The notes beneath the pieces are model-generated. The model was not told the DNA's origin, did not search any database, and saw only the letters and a list, made by a program, of their open reading frames with translations. The translations under genes and the position numbers were made by a program. From assembly GCF_014205295.1 (NCBI RefSeq), contig NZ_JACHNF010000001.1, forward strand, positions 372,001 to 436,000: a stretch of DNA of 64,000 nucleotides. Reading direction: 5' to 3'. Of the stretch, positions 33,674 to 42,534 are shown piece by piece. The DNA is from Kribbella solani. Lineage in GTDB: Bacteria; Actinomycetota; Actinomycetes; Propionibacteriales; Kribbellaceae. The number at the start of each line of letters is the position of its first letter. The first letter of the stretch is position 1.

Positions 33674-35295
33674 AGCCGCTCGATCCGCGGTTGCTGCGGA
33701 GGGCCCGGGGCGCGCGGGTCTTCCTCGCGGCGTCGGTGCTGATCGGGGTCGCCAGTGGCGTGCTGATCATCGTGCAGGCGGTCCTGCTGGCGCGGGGCAT
33801 CGCGGGTGTTGTACTGCACGGCAGTCCGGTAACCGCGGTGGCCTGGGGGCTCGGTGCGGTGGTGGCAGGACGCGCGCTGCTGGTGTGGGCGCAGGAGGTG
33901 GTCGCACAACGTGCGGCGGCCGCAGTGAAGTCCACGCTGCGCAAACAGGTCCTGCGGCACGCGCTGGAGCTCGGACCTGTCTGGCTGAGCGGTGAGCGCA
34001 GCAGCGCGCTGACAACGCTGCTGACAAAGGGCCTGGACGACCTGGACCCGTACTTCGCGCGCTACCTCCCGCAGCTGGTTCTGGCGGCTACTGTGCCGGC
34101 CGGTGTGATCGGATGGATGGCGACCGGCGATCTGATAGCTGCCGGTACGGTGCTGATCACCTTGCCGTTGATCCCGATCTTCATGGCGCTGATCGGCTGG
34201 GCCACCCAAGCCCGCAGCCGGCGCCGCCAGCACGCGCTGGCGGTGCTGGCACATCACTTCGCCGATGTGGTCGGTGGACTGACCACGCTGAAGTTGTTCG
34301 GCCGGGCGAAGGCGCAGGTGACCGCCGTACGCCGGGTGACCGACGAGCACCGGAAGGCGTCGATGGGGAGCCTGCGGCTCGCGTTCCTGTCGTCGTTCGC
34401 GCTGGAGCTGCTGGCCAGTATCTCGGTGGCGCTGGTCGCCGTGGGCGTCGGCCTGCGCCTGGTCGACGGGAAGCTGGGCCTGGAGACCGCGCTGATGGTG
34501 CTGATCCTGGCACCGGAGGCGTACCTGCCGCTGCGGCAGGTCGGTCTGCAGTTCCACGCCAGCGCCGACGGAGTCGCCGCGAGCGAAGAGGTCTTCCGGG
34601 TACTGGAGACCCCGCTGCCGCAGCGCGGCGACCGGACCGACGTACCTGACCTGCGGACCATCCCGCTGCAGCTGTACGACGTGACGGTGTCTTACCCGGG
34701 CCGTGAGGAACCGGCGCTGGACGGCTTCGACCTGGAGTTGCATCCGGGTGAGGTGGTCGCACTGACAGGTGCGAGCGGCGCCGGTAAGTCGACCGCACTG
34801 GCTGTGCTGCTTGGGTTCGTCGAGCCGACGCGCGGCCTGGTCGTGGCTGGAGGCAGTGCGGCCGACGAGTTCGACCCGGTCGTGTGGCGGCGGCAGTTCG
34901 CCTGGGTGCCGCAGCGGCCAGGGCTGCGGTTGGGGAGCGTGGCCGACAACGTACGGCTTGGTCAACCGGACGCGTTGGACGACGAGGTACGGATGGCGCT
35001 GCTCGCCGCCGGTGCCGGTGAGCTGGAGCTGGACAAGGCAGTGGGGGAGCAGGGGCAACTGCTGTCGGGTGGTCAGCAGCGCCGCGTCGCACTGGCCCGG
35101 GCGCTCATCACCGACGCGCCAGTGCTGCTCCTGGACGAACCGACCGCCGGCCTCGACGCCGATGCGGAGGCCGCCGTGGTCGCCGGACTGCGTGCCAGCG
35201 GCCGGACCGTCCTGATGGTCGCCCACCGACCGGCGCTGATCGCCGCCGCCGACCGGACAGTCACTGTCGGAGCCAGAGAGCTGGTGAAGGTATGA
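33670..35295 (+). CDS. cydD: Thiol reductant ABC exporter subunit CydD
   Basis: CydD pairs with CydC to export glutathione or cysteine-type thiols needed to assemble cytochrome bd. The 541-residue half-transporter has six N-terminal membrane helices and a C-terminal ATPase with Walker A GASGAGKSTALAVLL near 365-380, signature LLSGGQQRRVALARAL and Walker B VLLLDEPTAGLD. The GTG start overlaps the cydB stop. Its last codons (RELVKV) carry the sequence that is repeated to form the cydC start region. Confidence 0.95.
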   Translation: MKPLDPRLLRRARGARVFLAASVLIGVASGVLIIVQAVLLARGIAGVVLHGSPVTAVAWGLGAVVAGRALLVWAQEVVAQRAAAAVKSTLRKQVLRHALELGPVWLSGERSSALTTLLTKGLDDLDPYFARYLPQLVLAATVPAGVIGWMATGDLIAAGTVLITLPLIPIFMALIGWATQARSRRRQHALAVLAHHFADVVGGLTTLKLFGRAKAQVTAVRRVTDEHRKASMGSLRLAFLSSFALELLASISVALVAVGVGLRLVDGKLGLETALMVLILAPEAYLPLRQVGLQFHASADGVAASEEVFRVLETPLPQRGDRTDVPDLRTIPLQLYDVTVSYPGREEPALDGFDLELHPGEVVALTGASGAGKSTALAVLLGFVEPTRGLVVAGGSAADEFDPVVWRRQFAWVPQRPGLRLGSVADNVRLGQPDALDDEVRMALLAAGAGELELDKAVGEQGQLLSGGQQRRVALARALITDAPVLLLDEPTAGLDADAEAAVVAGLRASGRTVLMVAHRPALIAAADRTVTVGARELVKV

Positions 35296-35420
35296 GCATG
35301 GACCCGGAGCACCCGAGAGCTGGTGAGGGTGTGAGCAGGCACCCGGAGCACCCGAGAGCTGGTGAGGGTGTGAGCAGGCACCCGGAGCACCCCAGAGCTG
35401 GTGGCAGTGTGAGCGGGCAG
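35276..35420 (+). repeat. Four-copy 39-bp repeat carrying the cydC translation start
   Basis: A 39-bp unit with core GAGAGCTGGTGAGGGT plus a start codon recurs four times in phase. Start codons lie at 35292 (ATG), 35331, 35370 and 35409 (GTG, each followed by AGC). Copy one spans the cydD end and cydC start; copies two and three are nearly identical; copy four has diverged (GGCAGT). Each of the first three copies has a GGTGA(A/G)GG ribosome site just before its start. Confidence 0.9.
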
Positions 35421-37025
35421 TTGGTTCGCCCGGACAGTGGCGTGCGGTGGCGACTGGTGCTGGCGTTGATGTTGGGCGTTGCCGCGGCTGGGTCCGCTGT
35501 CGCGCTACTCGCCACGTCCGCTTGGCTGATCACGGCCGCCGCCGCGCAGCCGCCCGTACTGCTCCTGATGGTCCCGATCGTGGCTGTACGTGCCTTCGGT
35601 GTCGGGCGAGGCGTCTTCCGGTACGTCGAGCGGCTGGTCGGCCACGACGCGGCGTACCGGGTGCTGGGAGAGTCGCGTGCCCGCGTGACCCGACGGCTGG
35701 AGCAGGTAGCACCCGGCGGACTGACTGGGCAGCGAAAGGGTGATCTGCTCGCCCGCCTGGTGTTGGACGTGGATGCCGTCCTGGACCTCTGGCTGCGCGT
35801 CCTGCTGCCTGTTGCCGTGGCAGCTGTCACCGCAACAGCCACTGTCGCCCTGCTGACCATCCTGCTACCTGTGGCCGGTGCGGCCGTGGCGCTGGCAGTT
35901 CTGGTCGCGTGCACCGTCGTCCCGTGGCTGACTGCCCGGACCGCCGAGCGGGCCGAGCGGAACATCGCCGGCGCCCGTGGTGAGGTCTCGGCGACCACCA
36001 CGGAGACCCTGCTGACCGCAGCCGACATCGTGGCCTTCAACGCGGTTGACTCGGTGCTGAACGACTTCAGCCGCCGGGATGCCCGCCTCGCCGCTGCAGA
36101 GCGTCGCTCCGCGTGGAGCACAGGCCTCGGCGGCGGTCTGCTCACCCTGTGCGTCGGCGGTGCCAGTATCGCCGCGCTGATCCTCGGCAGTACGGCGAAC
36201 ATCACCGGTCCGGTCTTCGCCGTACTGGTCCTCACTCCGCTCGCCCTGGCCGACGTCCTTGGTGGCATCCCAGCCGCTGCCCAGCTGGCCATCCGCGTAC
36301 GGGCATCCCTCGCCAGGGTCCAGGAGCTCCTGGACACCCCAGAGCCCGTCACTGAGCCGACCCATCCGCTGCCGCTGCCCACCGGCCGCGACCTCCAGGT
36401 CCGGCTCCTACGTGTCGGGTACGACGACACCGATGTGCTGACTGGCCTCAACCTGGACCTGACGGCGGGCAGCCGCGTAGTGGTCACCGGTCCGAGCGGT
36501 TCCGGCAAGAGCACGCTGGCTGCCGTACTGCTCCGCTTCCTCGCACCACGCGGGGGAGAGGTGCTGCTGGACGGAGTGGACCTGGCCCGGCTGGAAGGCG
36601 ACCAGGTGCGGTCCGTGGTCGGGCTGTTGACCCAGGAGAGCCACGTCTTCGACACGAGCATCCGGGAGAACCTGCTGCTCGCACAGCCCGGCGCAAGCGA
36701 CCTGCGGCTCTGGAAGGTGCTCTACCGGGCCCGGCTCGGGCAGTTCGTCGAGAACCTGCCGGAAGGCCTGGACACCATGGTCGGCGAGCACGGCGCGCGG
36801 TTGTCCGGTGGGGAGCGCCAGCGGCTCGCTTTCGCCCGGCTGTTGCTCGCGGAGCGGGACGTACTCGTGCTGGACGAGCCCACGGAGCACCTGGACGAGG
36901 AGACCGGCCGTGCGCTGCTCGCCGACCTGTTCGCGGCCGCCGGAGACCGGACCGTCGTTCTGCTCACCCACCGGCCCGAGCTGGTACCTCCTCACGTACC
37001 GCGACAAGAAGTGTGCCTGACGTGA
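35292..37025 (+). CDS. cydC: Thiol reductant ABC exporter subunit CydC
   Basis: CydC is the partner half-transporter of CydD. The 577-residue frame has an N-terminal extension (residues 1-40) made of three HPEHPRAGEGVSR-like 13-residue repeats, then six membrane helices (from about VLALMLGVAAAGSAVALLA), Walker A GPSGSGKSTLAAVLL near 400, signature RLSGGERQRLAFARLL and Walker B VLVLDEPTEHLD. The extension comes from tandem duplication of the start region, so initiation at any of four in-frame codons 39 bp apart would give products of about 538 to 577 residues. The core begins at GTG 35409. The ATG at 35292 overlaps the cydD stop. Confidence 0.95.
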   Translation: MSMDPEHPRAGEGVSRHPEHPRAGEGVSRHPEHPRAGGSVSGQLVRPDSGVRWRLVLALMLGVAAAGSAVALLATSAWLITAAAAQPPVLLLMVPIVAVRAFGVGRGVFRYVERLVGHDAAYRVLGESRARVTRRLEQVAPGGLTGQRKGDLLARLVLDVDAVLDLWLRVLLPVAVAAVTATATVALLTILLPVAGAAVALAVLVACTVVPWLTARTAERAERNIAGARGEVSATTTETLLTAADIVAFNAVDSVLNDFSRRDARLAAAERRSAWSTGLGGGLLTLCVGGASIAALILGSTANITGPVFAVLVLTPLALADVLGGIPAAAQLAIRVRASLARVQELLDTPEPVTEPTHPLPLPTGRDLQVRLLRVGYDDTDVLTGLNLDLTAGSRVVVTGPSGSGKSTLAAVLLRFLAPRGGEVLLDGVDLARLEGDQVRSVVGLLTQESHVFDTSIRENLLLAQPGASDLRLWKVLYRARLGQFVENLPEGLDTMVGEHGARLSGGERQRLAFARLLLAERDVLVLDEPTEHLDEETGRALLADLFAAAGDRTVVLLTHRPELVPPHVPRQEVCLT

Positions 37026-37068
37026 CGAATGCGGGCGGCGGGCCGGGTGTCTGTCAAGATTGGGAACC

Positions 37069-38313
37069 GTGTTGACCCCACAGCTCGTCTCGCTGCTCAC
37101 CGACCAGGCACTGATCACGATCGTGGTCGCGATCGCGGTCGTTCTGGTCGTCGGTACCACCGGTCTCGTCGTCGCGCGGCGGCGGCGCGCGGAGCTGCCG
37201 TCGGCCACCAAGCCTTCCGTCGAGGCCGGATCCGACCAGGCCGGATCCGACCAGCCCGGCTCTGTCGAGGCGGCCGAGCCGGGGGTGGCGGAGCCGCAGG
37301 TGGGCGACGACGCCGGGGAACCCCGGGACACGCCGACCCGCACGCTGGAAGACGCCGAGCTGCCGGAGCCGGTCACCCCGACCATCGAGAAGCCCGAGTC
37401 GGCGCAGGGCCGCCTGGTCCGGCTCCGGGCCCGGCTGGCCCGCTCCCAGGGCTCCCTGGGCAAGGGGCTGCTCGCGCTGCTGTCCCGCGACAAGCTGGAC
37501 GAGGAGGCGTGGGAGGACATCGAGACCACGCTGATCACCGCTGACGTCGGCGTGGCGCCCACCCAGGAGCTGGTGGAGAAGCTGCGGACCCGGATGCGGG
37601 TCGAGGGCGTCGGCGCCCAGCAGGCCCGCGAGATCCTCCGCGAGGAACTGATCGCGCTGGTCAACCCGTCCCTGGACCGCTCGCTGAAGGTGAGCCGCAA
37701 GGAGGCGCAGCCGGCCGTCGTACTCGTAGTCGGCGTGAACGGCACCGGCAAGACCACGACGGTCGGCAGGCTTGCCCGCGTGCTGGTCGCCGAGGACAAG
37801 CACGTCGTGCTCGGCGCCGCGGACACCTTCCGGGCCGCGGCGGCCGACCAGCTGCAGACCTGGGGCGAGCGGGTCGGCGCACGCACCGTGCGCGGCCCTG
37901 AGGGCGGCGACCCGGCCAGCATCGCGTTCGACTCGGTCAAGGAGGGCATCGCCGAGGAGGCGGATGTCGTGCTGGTCGACACGGCCGGCCGGCTGCACAC
38001 CAAGACCGGCCTGATGGACGAGCTCGGCAAGGTCAAGCGGGTGATCGAGAAGTCCGCCGAGGTGGACGAGGTGCTGCTGGTCATCGACGCCACCACCGGG
38101 CAGAACGGCCTGACCCAGGCGCGGGTGTTCGCCGAGGTCATCGACGTCACCGGCCTGGTGCTGACCAAGCTGGACGGTACGGCCAAGGGCGGCATCGTGA
38201 TCGCGGTGCAGCGCGAGCTGGGCGTGCCGGTCAAGCTGGTCGGTCTGGGTGAAGGAGCCGACGACCTGGCACCGTTCGACGCGGAACAGTTCGTCGACGC
38301 GCTGCTGGACTGA
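37069..38313 (+). CDS. ftsY: Signal recognition particle receptor FtsY
   Basis: FtsY is the membrane receptor that docks SRP-ribosome complexes through its GTPase. The 414-residue protein has an N-terminal membrane helix (about residues 12-34), as in actinobacterial FtsY, an acidic Pro/Glu linker with SDQAGSDQ repeats (about 53-65), the N domain from about 130, and the G domain with [14 protein letters not shown] near 222, [12 protein letters not shown] and [13 protein letters not shown] 37069 was chosen over TTG 37060 and 37072 as the strongest start codon; none has a good ribosome site. Its partner Ffh lies 12 kb downstream. A weak ACCCGG/CCGGGT hairpin at 38322-38348 may end the transcript. 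Confidence 0.96.
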   Translation: MLTPQLVSLLTDQALITIVVAIAVVLVVGTTGLVVARRRRAELPSATKPSVEAGSDQAGSDQPGSVEAAEPGVAEPQVGDDAGEPRDTPTRTLEDAELPEPVTPTIEKPESAQGRLVRLRARLARSQGSLGKGLLALLSRDKLDEEAWEDIETTLITADVGVAPTQELVEKLRTRMRVEGVGAQQAREILREELIALVNPSLDRSLKVSRKEAQPAVVLVVGVNGTGKTTTVGRLARVLVAEDKHVVLGAADTFRAAAADQLQTWGERVGARTVRGPEGGDPASIAFDSVKEGIAEEADVVLVDTAGRLHTKTGLMDELGKVKRVIEKSAEVDEVLLVIDATTGQNGLTQARVFAEVIDVTGLVLTKLDGTAKGGIVIAVQRELGVPVKLVGLGEGADDLAPFDAEQFVDALLD

Positions 38314-38371
38314 TGTCGAGAACCCGGCATCCGCTCCGTCTCCCGGGTAAAGGCACCCAAGGAGGAACATC

Positions 38372-38779
38372 ATGACCAAGTTCATGCTGCTGATGAACAT
38401 GGACGGCGGGAACTGCCAGACGCCGATGCTGGACTGGGACCCGGCCGACATGCAGGCTCATATGACGTACCTGGGCGAGAATCTGGCCAAGCTGCGGCAG
38501 AGCGGCGAGCTGGTGGAGGTGAACGCCCTCACCTGGCCGAAGCACGGCAAGGTGGTGCGGGCGGCGAGCGTGAGCGCACCGGTGCTGACCGACGGGCCGT
38601 ACGCCGAGTCCAAGGAGGTCCTGGCCGGGTACACGATCGTCGACGTCGCGTCGGAGGAGCGGGCGCTGGAGATCGCCGCGGAGCAGTCCAGCGCGCCGGG
38701 GCCGGGCGGCGTGCCGCTGGAGCAGCCGATCGAGGTCCGGCGGATCATGGAGACCGATGCCGATCTCCAGGACATCTGA
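38372..38779 (+). CDS. YCII/DGPF-domain protein paired with ECF42 sigma
   Basis: The 135-residue protein is a ferredoxin-like YCII-related (DGPF) protein with the motif LTDGPYAESKEVLAGY at about residues 71-86. DGPF proteins are the conserved companions of ECF42 sigma factors; a direct regulatory or enzymatic role is unsettled. AAGGAGGA at 38359-38366, 5 bp before the ATG, is the best ribosome site in the window. The gene overlaps the sigma gene by 23 bp, so both come from one transcript. Confidence 0.92.
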   Translation: MTKFMLLMNMDGGNCQTPMLDWDPADMQAHMTYLGENLAKLRQSGELVEVNALTWPKHGKVVRAASVSAPVLTDGPYAESKEVLAGYTIVDVASEERALEIAAEQSSAPGPGGVPLEQPIEVRRIMETDADLQDI

Positions 38780-39965
38780 ACCAGACGACCTGGAGGACCT
38801 GCTGCGGGAGCTGACGCCGCAGGTCCTCGGTGCGGTGGTGCGCTGGTCCGGCGACTTCGCCGCGGCCGAGGACGCGGTCCAGGAGGCGCTGCTGGCCGCC
38901 GCGACCACCTGGCCGCGTGACGGCCGCCCGGACAAGCCGAAGGCGTGGCTGATCCAGACCGCTTCCCGGCGGCTGATCGACGAGGTACGGCAGCAGCAGG
39001 CCAGGCGCCGCCGCGAGGAGCGTGCCGCGCTGCGAGACGTGCCGTCCGGAGACGTCGAGGAGCACGACGACACGCTGCGACTGCTGTTCCTGTGCTGCCA
39101 CCCGGCGCTGACCCCGGCGTCCGCGATCGCGCTGACCCTGCGCGCGGTCGGTGGACTGACGACAGCTGAGATCGCCACCGCGTACCTCGTACCGGAGGCG
39201 ACGATGGCGCAGCGGATCAGCCGGGCGAAGCAGAAGCTGAAGGGCGCCAGCTTCGCCGTGGATGCTGATGACGCCCGGCTGCGGAACGTACTGCACGTCC
39301 TGTACCTGATGTTCAACGAGGGCTACACGAGTACGAGTGGTCCGGAGCTGCACCGCAGTGACTTGTCGACTGAGGCGATCCGGCTGGTGCGTGCCGTACG
39401 TACGCAGCTTCCGGCGGATGGTCAGGTGACCGGACTGCTCGCCCTGATGCTGCTGACCGATGCACGGCGAGCAGCACGGACCGGTGTGGACGGTGAGCTC
39501 ATCCCACTGGCCGAACAGGACCGGACGCGGTGGAATGGCGAGTACATCACCGAAGGCGTGGCGCTGGCTGTCGAAGCGTTCGAAACGCCTCCGCTGGGGG
39601 AGTACCAGCTTCAAGCAGCGATCGCCGCGCTGCACGACGAGGTGGACAAGGCTGAGGACACCGACTGGCCACAGATCCTCGGGCTGTACGGACTGCTCGA
39701 AACCCTGTCCGGCAACCCGATGGTCAAGCTGAACCGAGCCATCGCCGCCGCCATGGTGGACGGCCCAGACGCCGGCCTGCAGCTGCTGGAGCCGCTTGAC
39801 GAGGAGCTGGCCGACCACTACCGCCTTGCAGCCACCCGCGGCCATCTGTACGAGATGCGCGGCGACCACGAGACCGCCGCCGAACACTTCCGCACGGCGG
39901 CCCGTGGCACGACCAGCCTCCCTGAGCGGGACTACCTACTCAGCAAAGCAGCCCAGCTCAGTTAG
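38757..39965 (+). CDS. ECF42-type RNA polymerase sigma factor with C-terminal extension
   Basis: The 402-residue protein has sigma region 2 (VVRWSGDFAAAEDAVQEALL), region 4 (LTTAEIATAYLVPEATMAQR, then ISRAKQKLK) and a long C-terminal TPR-like domain of about 200 residues starting VLYLMFNEGYTSTSG. That extension replaces a separate anti-sigma and is typical of group ECF42. It overlaps the DGPF gene upstream. Its last 30 bp overlap the end of the convergent asparaginase gene, which could cause transcriptional interference. Confidence 0.92.
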   Translation: MPISRTSEPDDLEDLLRELTPQVLGAVVRWSGDFAAAEDAVQEALLAAATTWPRDGRPDKPKAWLIQTASRRLIDEVRQQQARRRREERAALRDVPSGDVEEHDDTLRLLFLCCHPALTPASAIALTLRAVGGLTTAEIATAYLVPEATMAQRISRAKQKLKGASFAVDADDARLRNVLHVLYLMFNEGYTSTSGPELHRSDLSTEAIRLVRAVRTQLPADGQVTGLLALMLLTDARRAARTGVDGELIPLAEQDRTRWNGEYITEGVALAVEAFETPPLGEYQLQAAIAALHDEVDKAEDTDWPQILGLYGLLETLSGNPMVKLNRAIAAAMVDGPDAGLQLLEPLDEELADHYRLAATRGHLYEMRGDHETAAEHFRTAARGTTSLPERDYLLSKAAQLS

Positions 39966-40892
39966 GCCACCGGTTGCCAGCAGCAACCGAAGGAGGATGC
40001 GGGCCTTGTAGGGATCGAGGAATCCGGCATCGATCAGACCACGCCGCAACAGATCGGTTTCCGATCCGGGCGCGTGGTACGTACCGCGCAGCACCGATCC
40101 GCCGCCGGTCCGCGAGGTGAGCACGACCGGGATCCTGGCCGCCAGCTCGCCGAGCACCGGCGCGAGCTTGGCCGGTACGTGACCGGCGCCGAACCCGGCG
40201 ACGACCAGGCCCTGATGCGTGTCGGCCAGGCCACGAAGCAGTACGCCGTCGTCGTCCATGGTGACCGTGTAGAGCGCGACGCGGATGTTCTCCAGCTCGG
40301 CCGGCTCGGCGCTGCCCTGGACGCCGTCCAGCCGCGGCGGCCGGGTCAGGACGCGGACCCGGTCCTCGACCACGTGGCCGATCGGGCCGGTGTTCGGGGA
40401 GATGAAGGTCGCGGTGCTCGTGCTGTGCGTCTTGCGTACCCAGCGGGCCGCGTGGATCTCCTCCTGGAAGACGACGAGTACGCCCAGGTCGCGGGCGGCG
40501 GGGGAGCAGGCGACCCGCAGCGCGGCCAGCAGGTTGGCCGGGCCGTCCGGACCGGCGAGGGTCGGGTTGCGCATCGCGCCGGTGAAGACCAGCGGCTGCG
40601 GGTGCGGCCAGACCAGATCGGCCAGGAACGCGCTCTCCTCGAGCGTGTCGGTGCCCTGGGTGACGACGACGCCCGCGGCGCCGGCGGTCACCGCCTTCGA
40701 GGCGGCGTCGACCACCTCCAGCAGGCGGCCGGCGGTCAGGTCGCCGCTCGGGATCTTCTCGACGTCCTGGATCTCCACCTGGTGGCCGAGCCGGTCCAGA
40801 CCGGGCACGGCGGCGGTCAGGTCGTCGCCGGTGAGCCGGTGGCTGCCGGCCATCGAGATCGTGCCGCCCAGGGTGAACAACGCGACGCTCAC
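39936..40892 (-). CDS. L-asparaginase-type amidohydrolase
   Basis: The 318-residue protein belongs to the L-asparaginase family, which hydrolyses asparagine to aspartate and ammonia. Both catalytic threonines are in place: FTLGGTISMAG at residues 5-15 and VTQGTDTLEESAF near 82-94, with a later MRNPT and a C-terminal AARIPVVLTSRTGGG region. GTG 40892 has AAGGAG 8 bp upstream; the open frame continues upstream through the regulator gene in another reading, which I reject. No signal peptide is seen, so it is the cytoplasmic type. It lies 13 bp after an XRE-cupin regulator gene that probably controls it. Confidence 0.92.
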   Translation of the reverse strand: MSVALFTLGGTISMAGSHRLTGDDLTAAVPGLDRLGHQVEIQDVEKIPSGDLTAGRLLEVVDAASKAVTAGAAGVVVTQGTDTLEESAFLADLVWPHPQPLVFTGAMRNPTLAGPDGPANLLAALRVACSPAARDLGVLVVFQEEIHAARWVRKTHSTSTATFISPNTGPIGHVVEDRVRVLTRPPRLDGVQGSAEPAELENIRVALYTVTMDDDGVLLRGLADTHQGLVVAGFGAGHVPAKLAPVLGELAARIPVVLTSRTGGGSVLRGTYHAPGSETDLLRRGLIDAGFLDPYKARILLRLLLATGGLTELGCFAE

Positions 40893-40905
40893 GGGGGTGT
40901 CTCCT

Positions 40906-41484
40906 TCATCGAGTTCGGGCTCTGACGTGCATCCGCTCCCCCTGCGGGCCGTACAGACATAGCACCTCGGTCGGTCCAGGTCCCGGGTTGGAGAACCAGT
41001 GCGGCACGCGGCAGTCGAACTCCGCCACCTCGCCCTCCTTGACGATGAAGTCCTGGTCGCCGAGCCGCAGCCTGATCCGGCCCGAGAGCACATAGAACCA
41101 GTCGTAGCCCTCGTGCGTCTTCTGCTCGACGTCGTTGCCCGGGTAGCCCTCCGGCAGGATCTGCTTGAACGCCTGGAGCCCGCCCGGCCGGCGGCTGAGT
41201 GGGATGTGCACCGTGCCGTGGCGTTTGATCGGCTTGGCGTAGATCCGCGGGTCGCCGGTCGGTGGCGCGTCCACCAACTCGTCCAGCTGCACCTGGTGCG
41301 CCCGGGCGAGCGGCAGCAGCAGCTCCAGCGTGGGCCGCCGCCCGCCGGACTCCAGCCGGGACAGGGTGCTGACCGAGATCCCGGTCGCCTCGGACAGTTG
41401 CGCCAGCGTGGTGCCTCGTTCGACCCGCAGCGAGCGCAACCGGGCGCCGACCGACTCGAGTACGTCCTCGAAGGTGTTTGCCAT
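40906..41484 (-). CDS. XRE-family regulator with C-terminal cupin
   Basis: The 192-residue protein has an XRE helix-turn-helix (about residues 12-66, GTTLAQLSEATGISVSTLSR) and a C-terminal cupin barrel with EGYDWFYVLSGRIRLRLGDQ and the metal-like HWFSNPGPG motif. Such proteins sense a small ligand in the cupin and repress neighbouring genes. It is followed by the asparaginase gene and diverges from a flavin reductase across 75 bp that contain a perfect dyad. Nitrogen or redox signals are both possible. Confidence 0.92.
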   Translation of the reverse strand: MANTFEDVLESVGARLRSLRVERGTTLAQLSEATGISVSTLSRLESGGRRPTLELLLPLARAHQVQLDELVDAPPTGDPRIYAKPIKRHGTVHIPLSRRPGGLQAFKQILPEGYPGNDVEQKTHEGYDWFYVLSGRIRLRLGDQDFIVKEGEVAEFDCRVPHWFSNPGPGPTEVLCLYGPQGERMHVRARTR

Positions 41485-41514
41485 AGCGGCAACATTACTT
41501 GTCGAAAATGAAAA

Positions 41515-41530
41515 CCACGACGGATCGTGG
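41515..41530. promoter_or_regulatory. Dyad in the XRE-cupin/flavin-reductase divergent region
   Basis: CCACGA-CGGA-TCGTGG is a perfect 6-bp inverted repeat midway between the divergent starts, a natural place for the XRE-cupin protein to bind. Confidence 0.4.
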
Positions 41531-41559
41531 GGACACACCTGAGCAGAGGAGTATCGGAG

Positions 41560-42507
41560 ATGACGAAGTACGACGTGATCGTGATCGGTGGCGGCGCCGC
41601 CGGGCTGAGCGGTGCGCTGGCGCTGGGCCGGTTCCGCCGTTCGGTGCTGGTGATCGACGACGGGACGCCACGGAACGCGCCGGCCGACGGCGTCCACAAC
41701 TTCCTGACCCGCGACGGCGTACCGCCCGGCGAGCTGTATGCGCTCGGCCGGCAAGAGGTCATCGGGTACGGCGGCGCGATCGCCGAAGGCACCGTGACCT
41801 CCGCCCGGCGGGACGGCGACGGCTTCACGGTCGAGCTGGCGGACGGTACGACCTACCGCGCCAGGCGGCTGCTGGTGACAACCGGGCTGACCGATGTACT
41901 GCCTGACGTACCCGGACTGGCTGAGCAGTGGGGCAAGGACGTGATCCACTGCCCGTACTGCCACGGCTGGGAGGTACGCGACCAGGCCATCGGCGTACTG
42001 GCGACCAGCTCGATGGCGATGCACCAAGTACAGCTGTTCCGGCAGCTGAGTGACGACGTGACGCTGTTCCTGCACACCGCACCTGAACCGACCGAAGAGC
42101 AGTGGGAGGAGCTGGCTGCCCGTGGTATCGCCGTTGTACAAGGCAAGGTCGAGCAGATCGAGCTGGCGAACGGCAAGCTCACTGGTGTCCGGCTGGAAGG
42201 CGGTGTGGTCGTGCCACGACAGGCACTGGCGATCCAGAGCACCGTACGCGCGCGGGCGGACTTCCTGGCCGATCTGGGCCTCGAAACGACGCTAGTGGAG
42301 TCGAACGGGGTGGAGATCGGTACGGCGGTGCAGGTCGACGCCATGGGCGCTACACAGGTCCCTGGGGTGTTCGCGGCCGGCAACGTGACCAACCCGATGG
42401 CTCAAGTCGTACCGTCCGCAGCAGCCGGTCTGACTGCGGCTGGTGGCATCAACTTCGATCTGATCAACGAAGAGACACGTCAGGCAGTAGCAGTGCGCGG
42501 TAGTTGA
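41560..42507 (+). CDS. Thioredoxin-reductase-like FAD/NAD(P) oxidoreductase
   Basis: The 315-residue flavoprotein has the FAD-binding GGGAAGLSGALALGRF at residues 9-24, the redox CxxC motif CPYCHGWE near 135 and a late FAD motif GVFAAGNVTNP. This is the thioredoxin reductase two-domain fold, and the CPYCHG form is seen in actinobacterial reductases with non-thioredoxin partners. The NAD(P) GxGxxx loop is weak (IGVLATSSMAM), so partner and cofactor are uncertain. No thioredoxin gene is adjacent. GGAG sits 8-5 bp before ATG 41560. Confidence 0.88.
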   Translation: MTKYDVIVIGGGAAGLSGALALGRFRRSVLVIDDGTPRNAPADGVHNFLTRDGVPPGELYALGRQEVIGYGGAIAEGTVTSARRDGDGFTVELADGTTYRARRLLVTTGLTDVLPDVPGLAEQWGKDVIHCPYCHGWEVRDQAIGVLATSSMAMHQVQLFRQLSDDVTLFLHTAPEPTEEQWEELAARGIAVVQGKVEQIELANGKLTGVRLEGGVVVPRQALAIQSTVRARADFLADLGLETTLVESNGVEIGTAVQVDAMGATQVPGVFAAGNVTNPMAQVVPSAAAGLTAAGGINFDLINEETRQAVAVRGS

Positions 42508-42534
42508 GGAGTTCAATAGGGGCCGGGAGGGTGG

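Noticed and set aside
32929-35226. 765-codon minus-strand frame
   Set aside because: Antisense of cydB and cydD, with Gln/Arg-rich composition typical of an antisense reading.
37230-37265. SDQAGSDQ repeats in ftsY as a frameshift or error
   Set aside because: The repeat keeps the frame and lies in the known variable acidic linker of FtsY.
39936-41828. A single 630-residue asparaginase fusion on the minus strand
   Set aside because: Residues before the GTG at 40892 are an off-frame reading of the XRE-cupin and reductase genes; the asparaginase has its own ribosome site.
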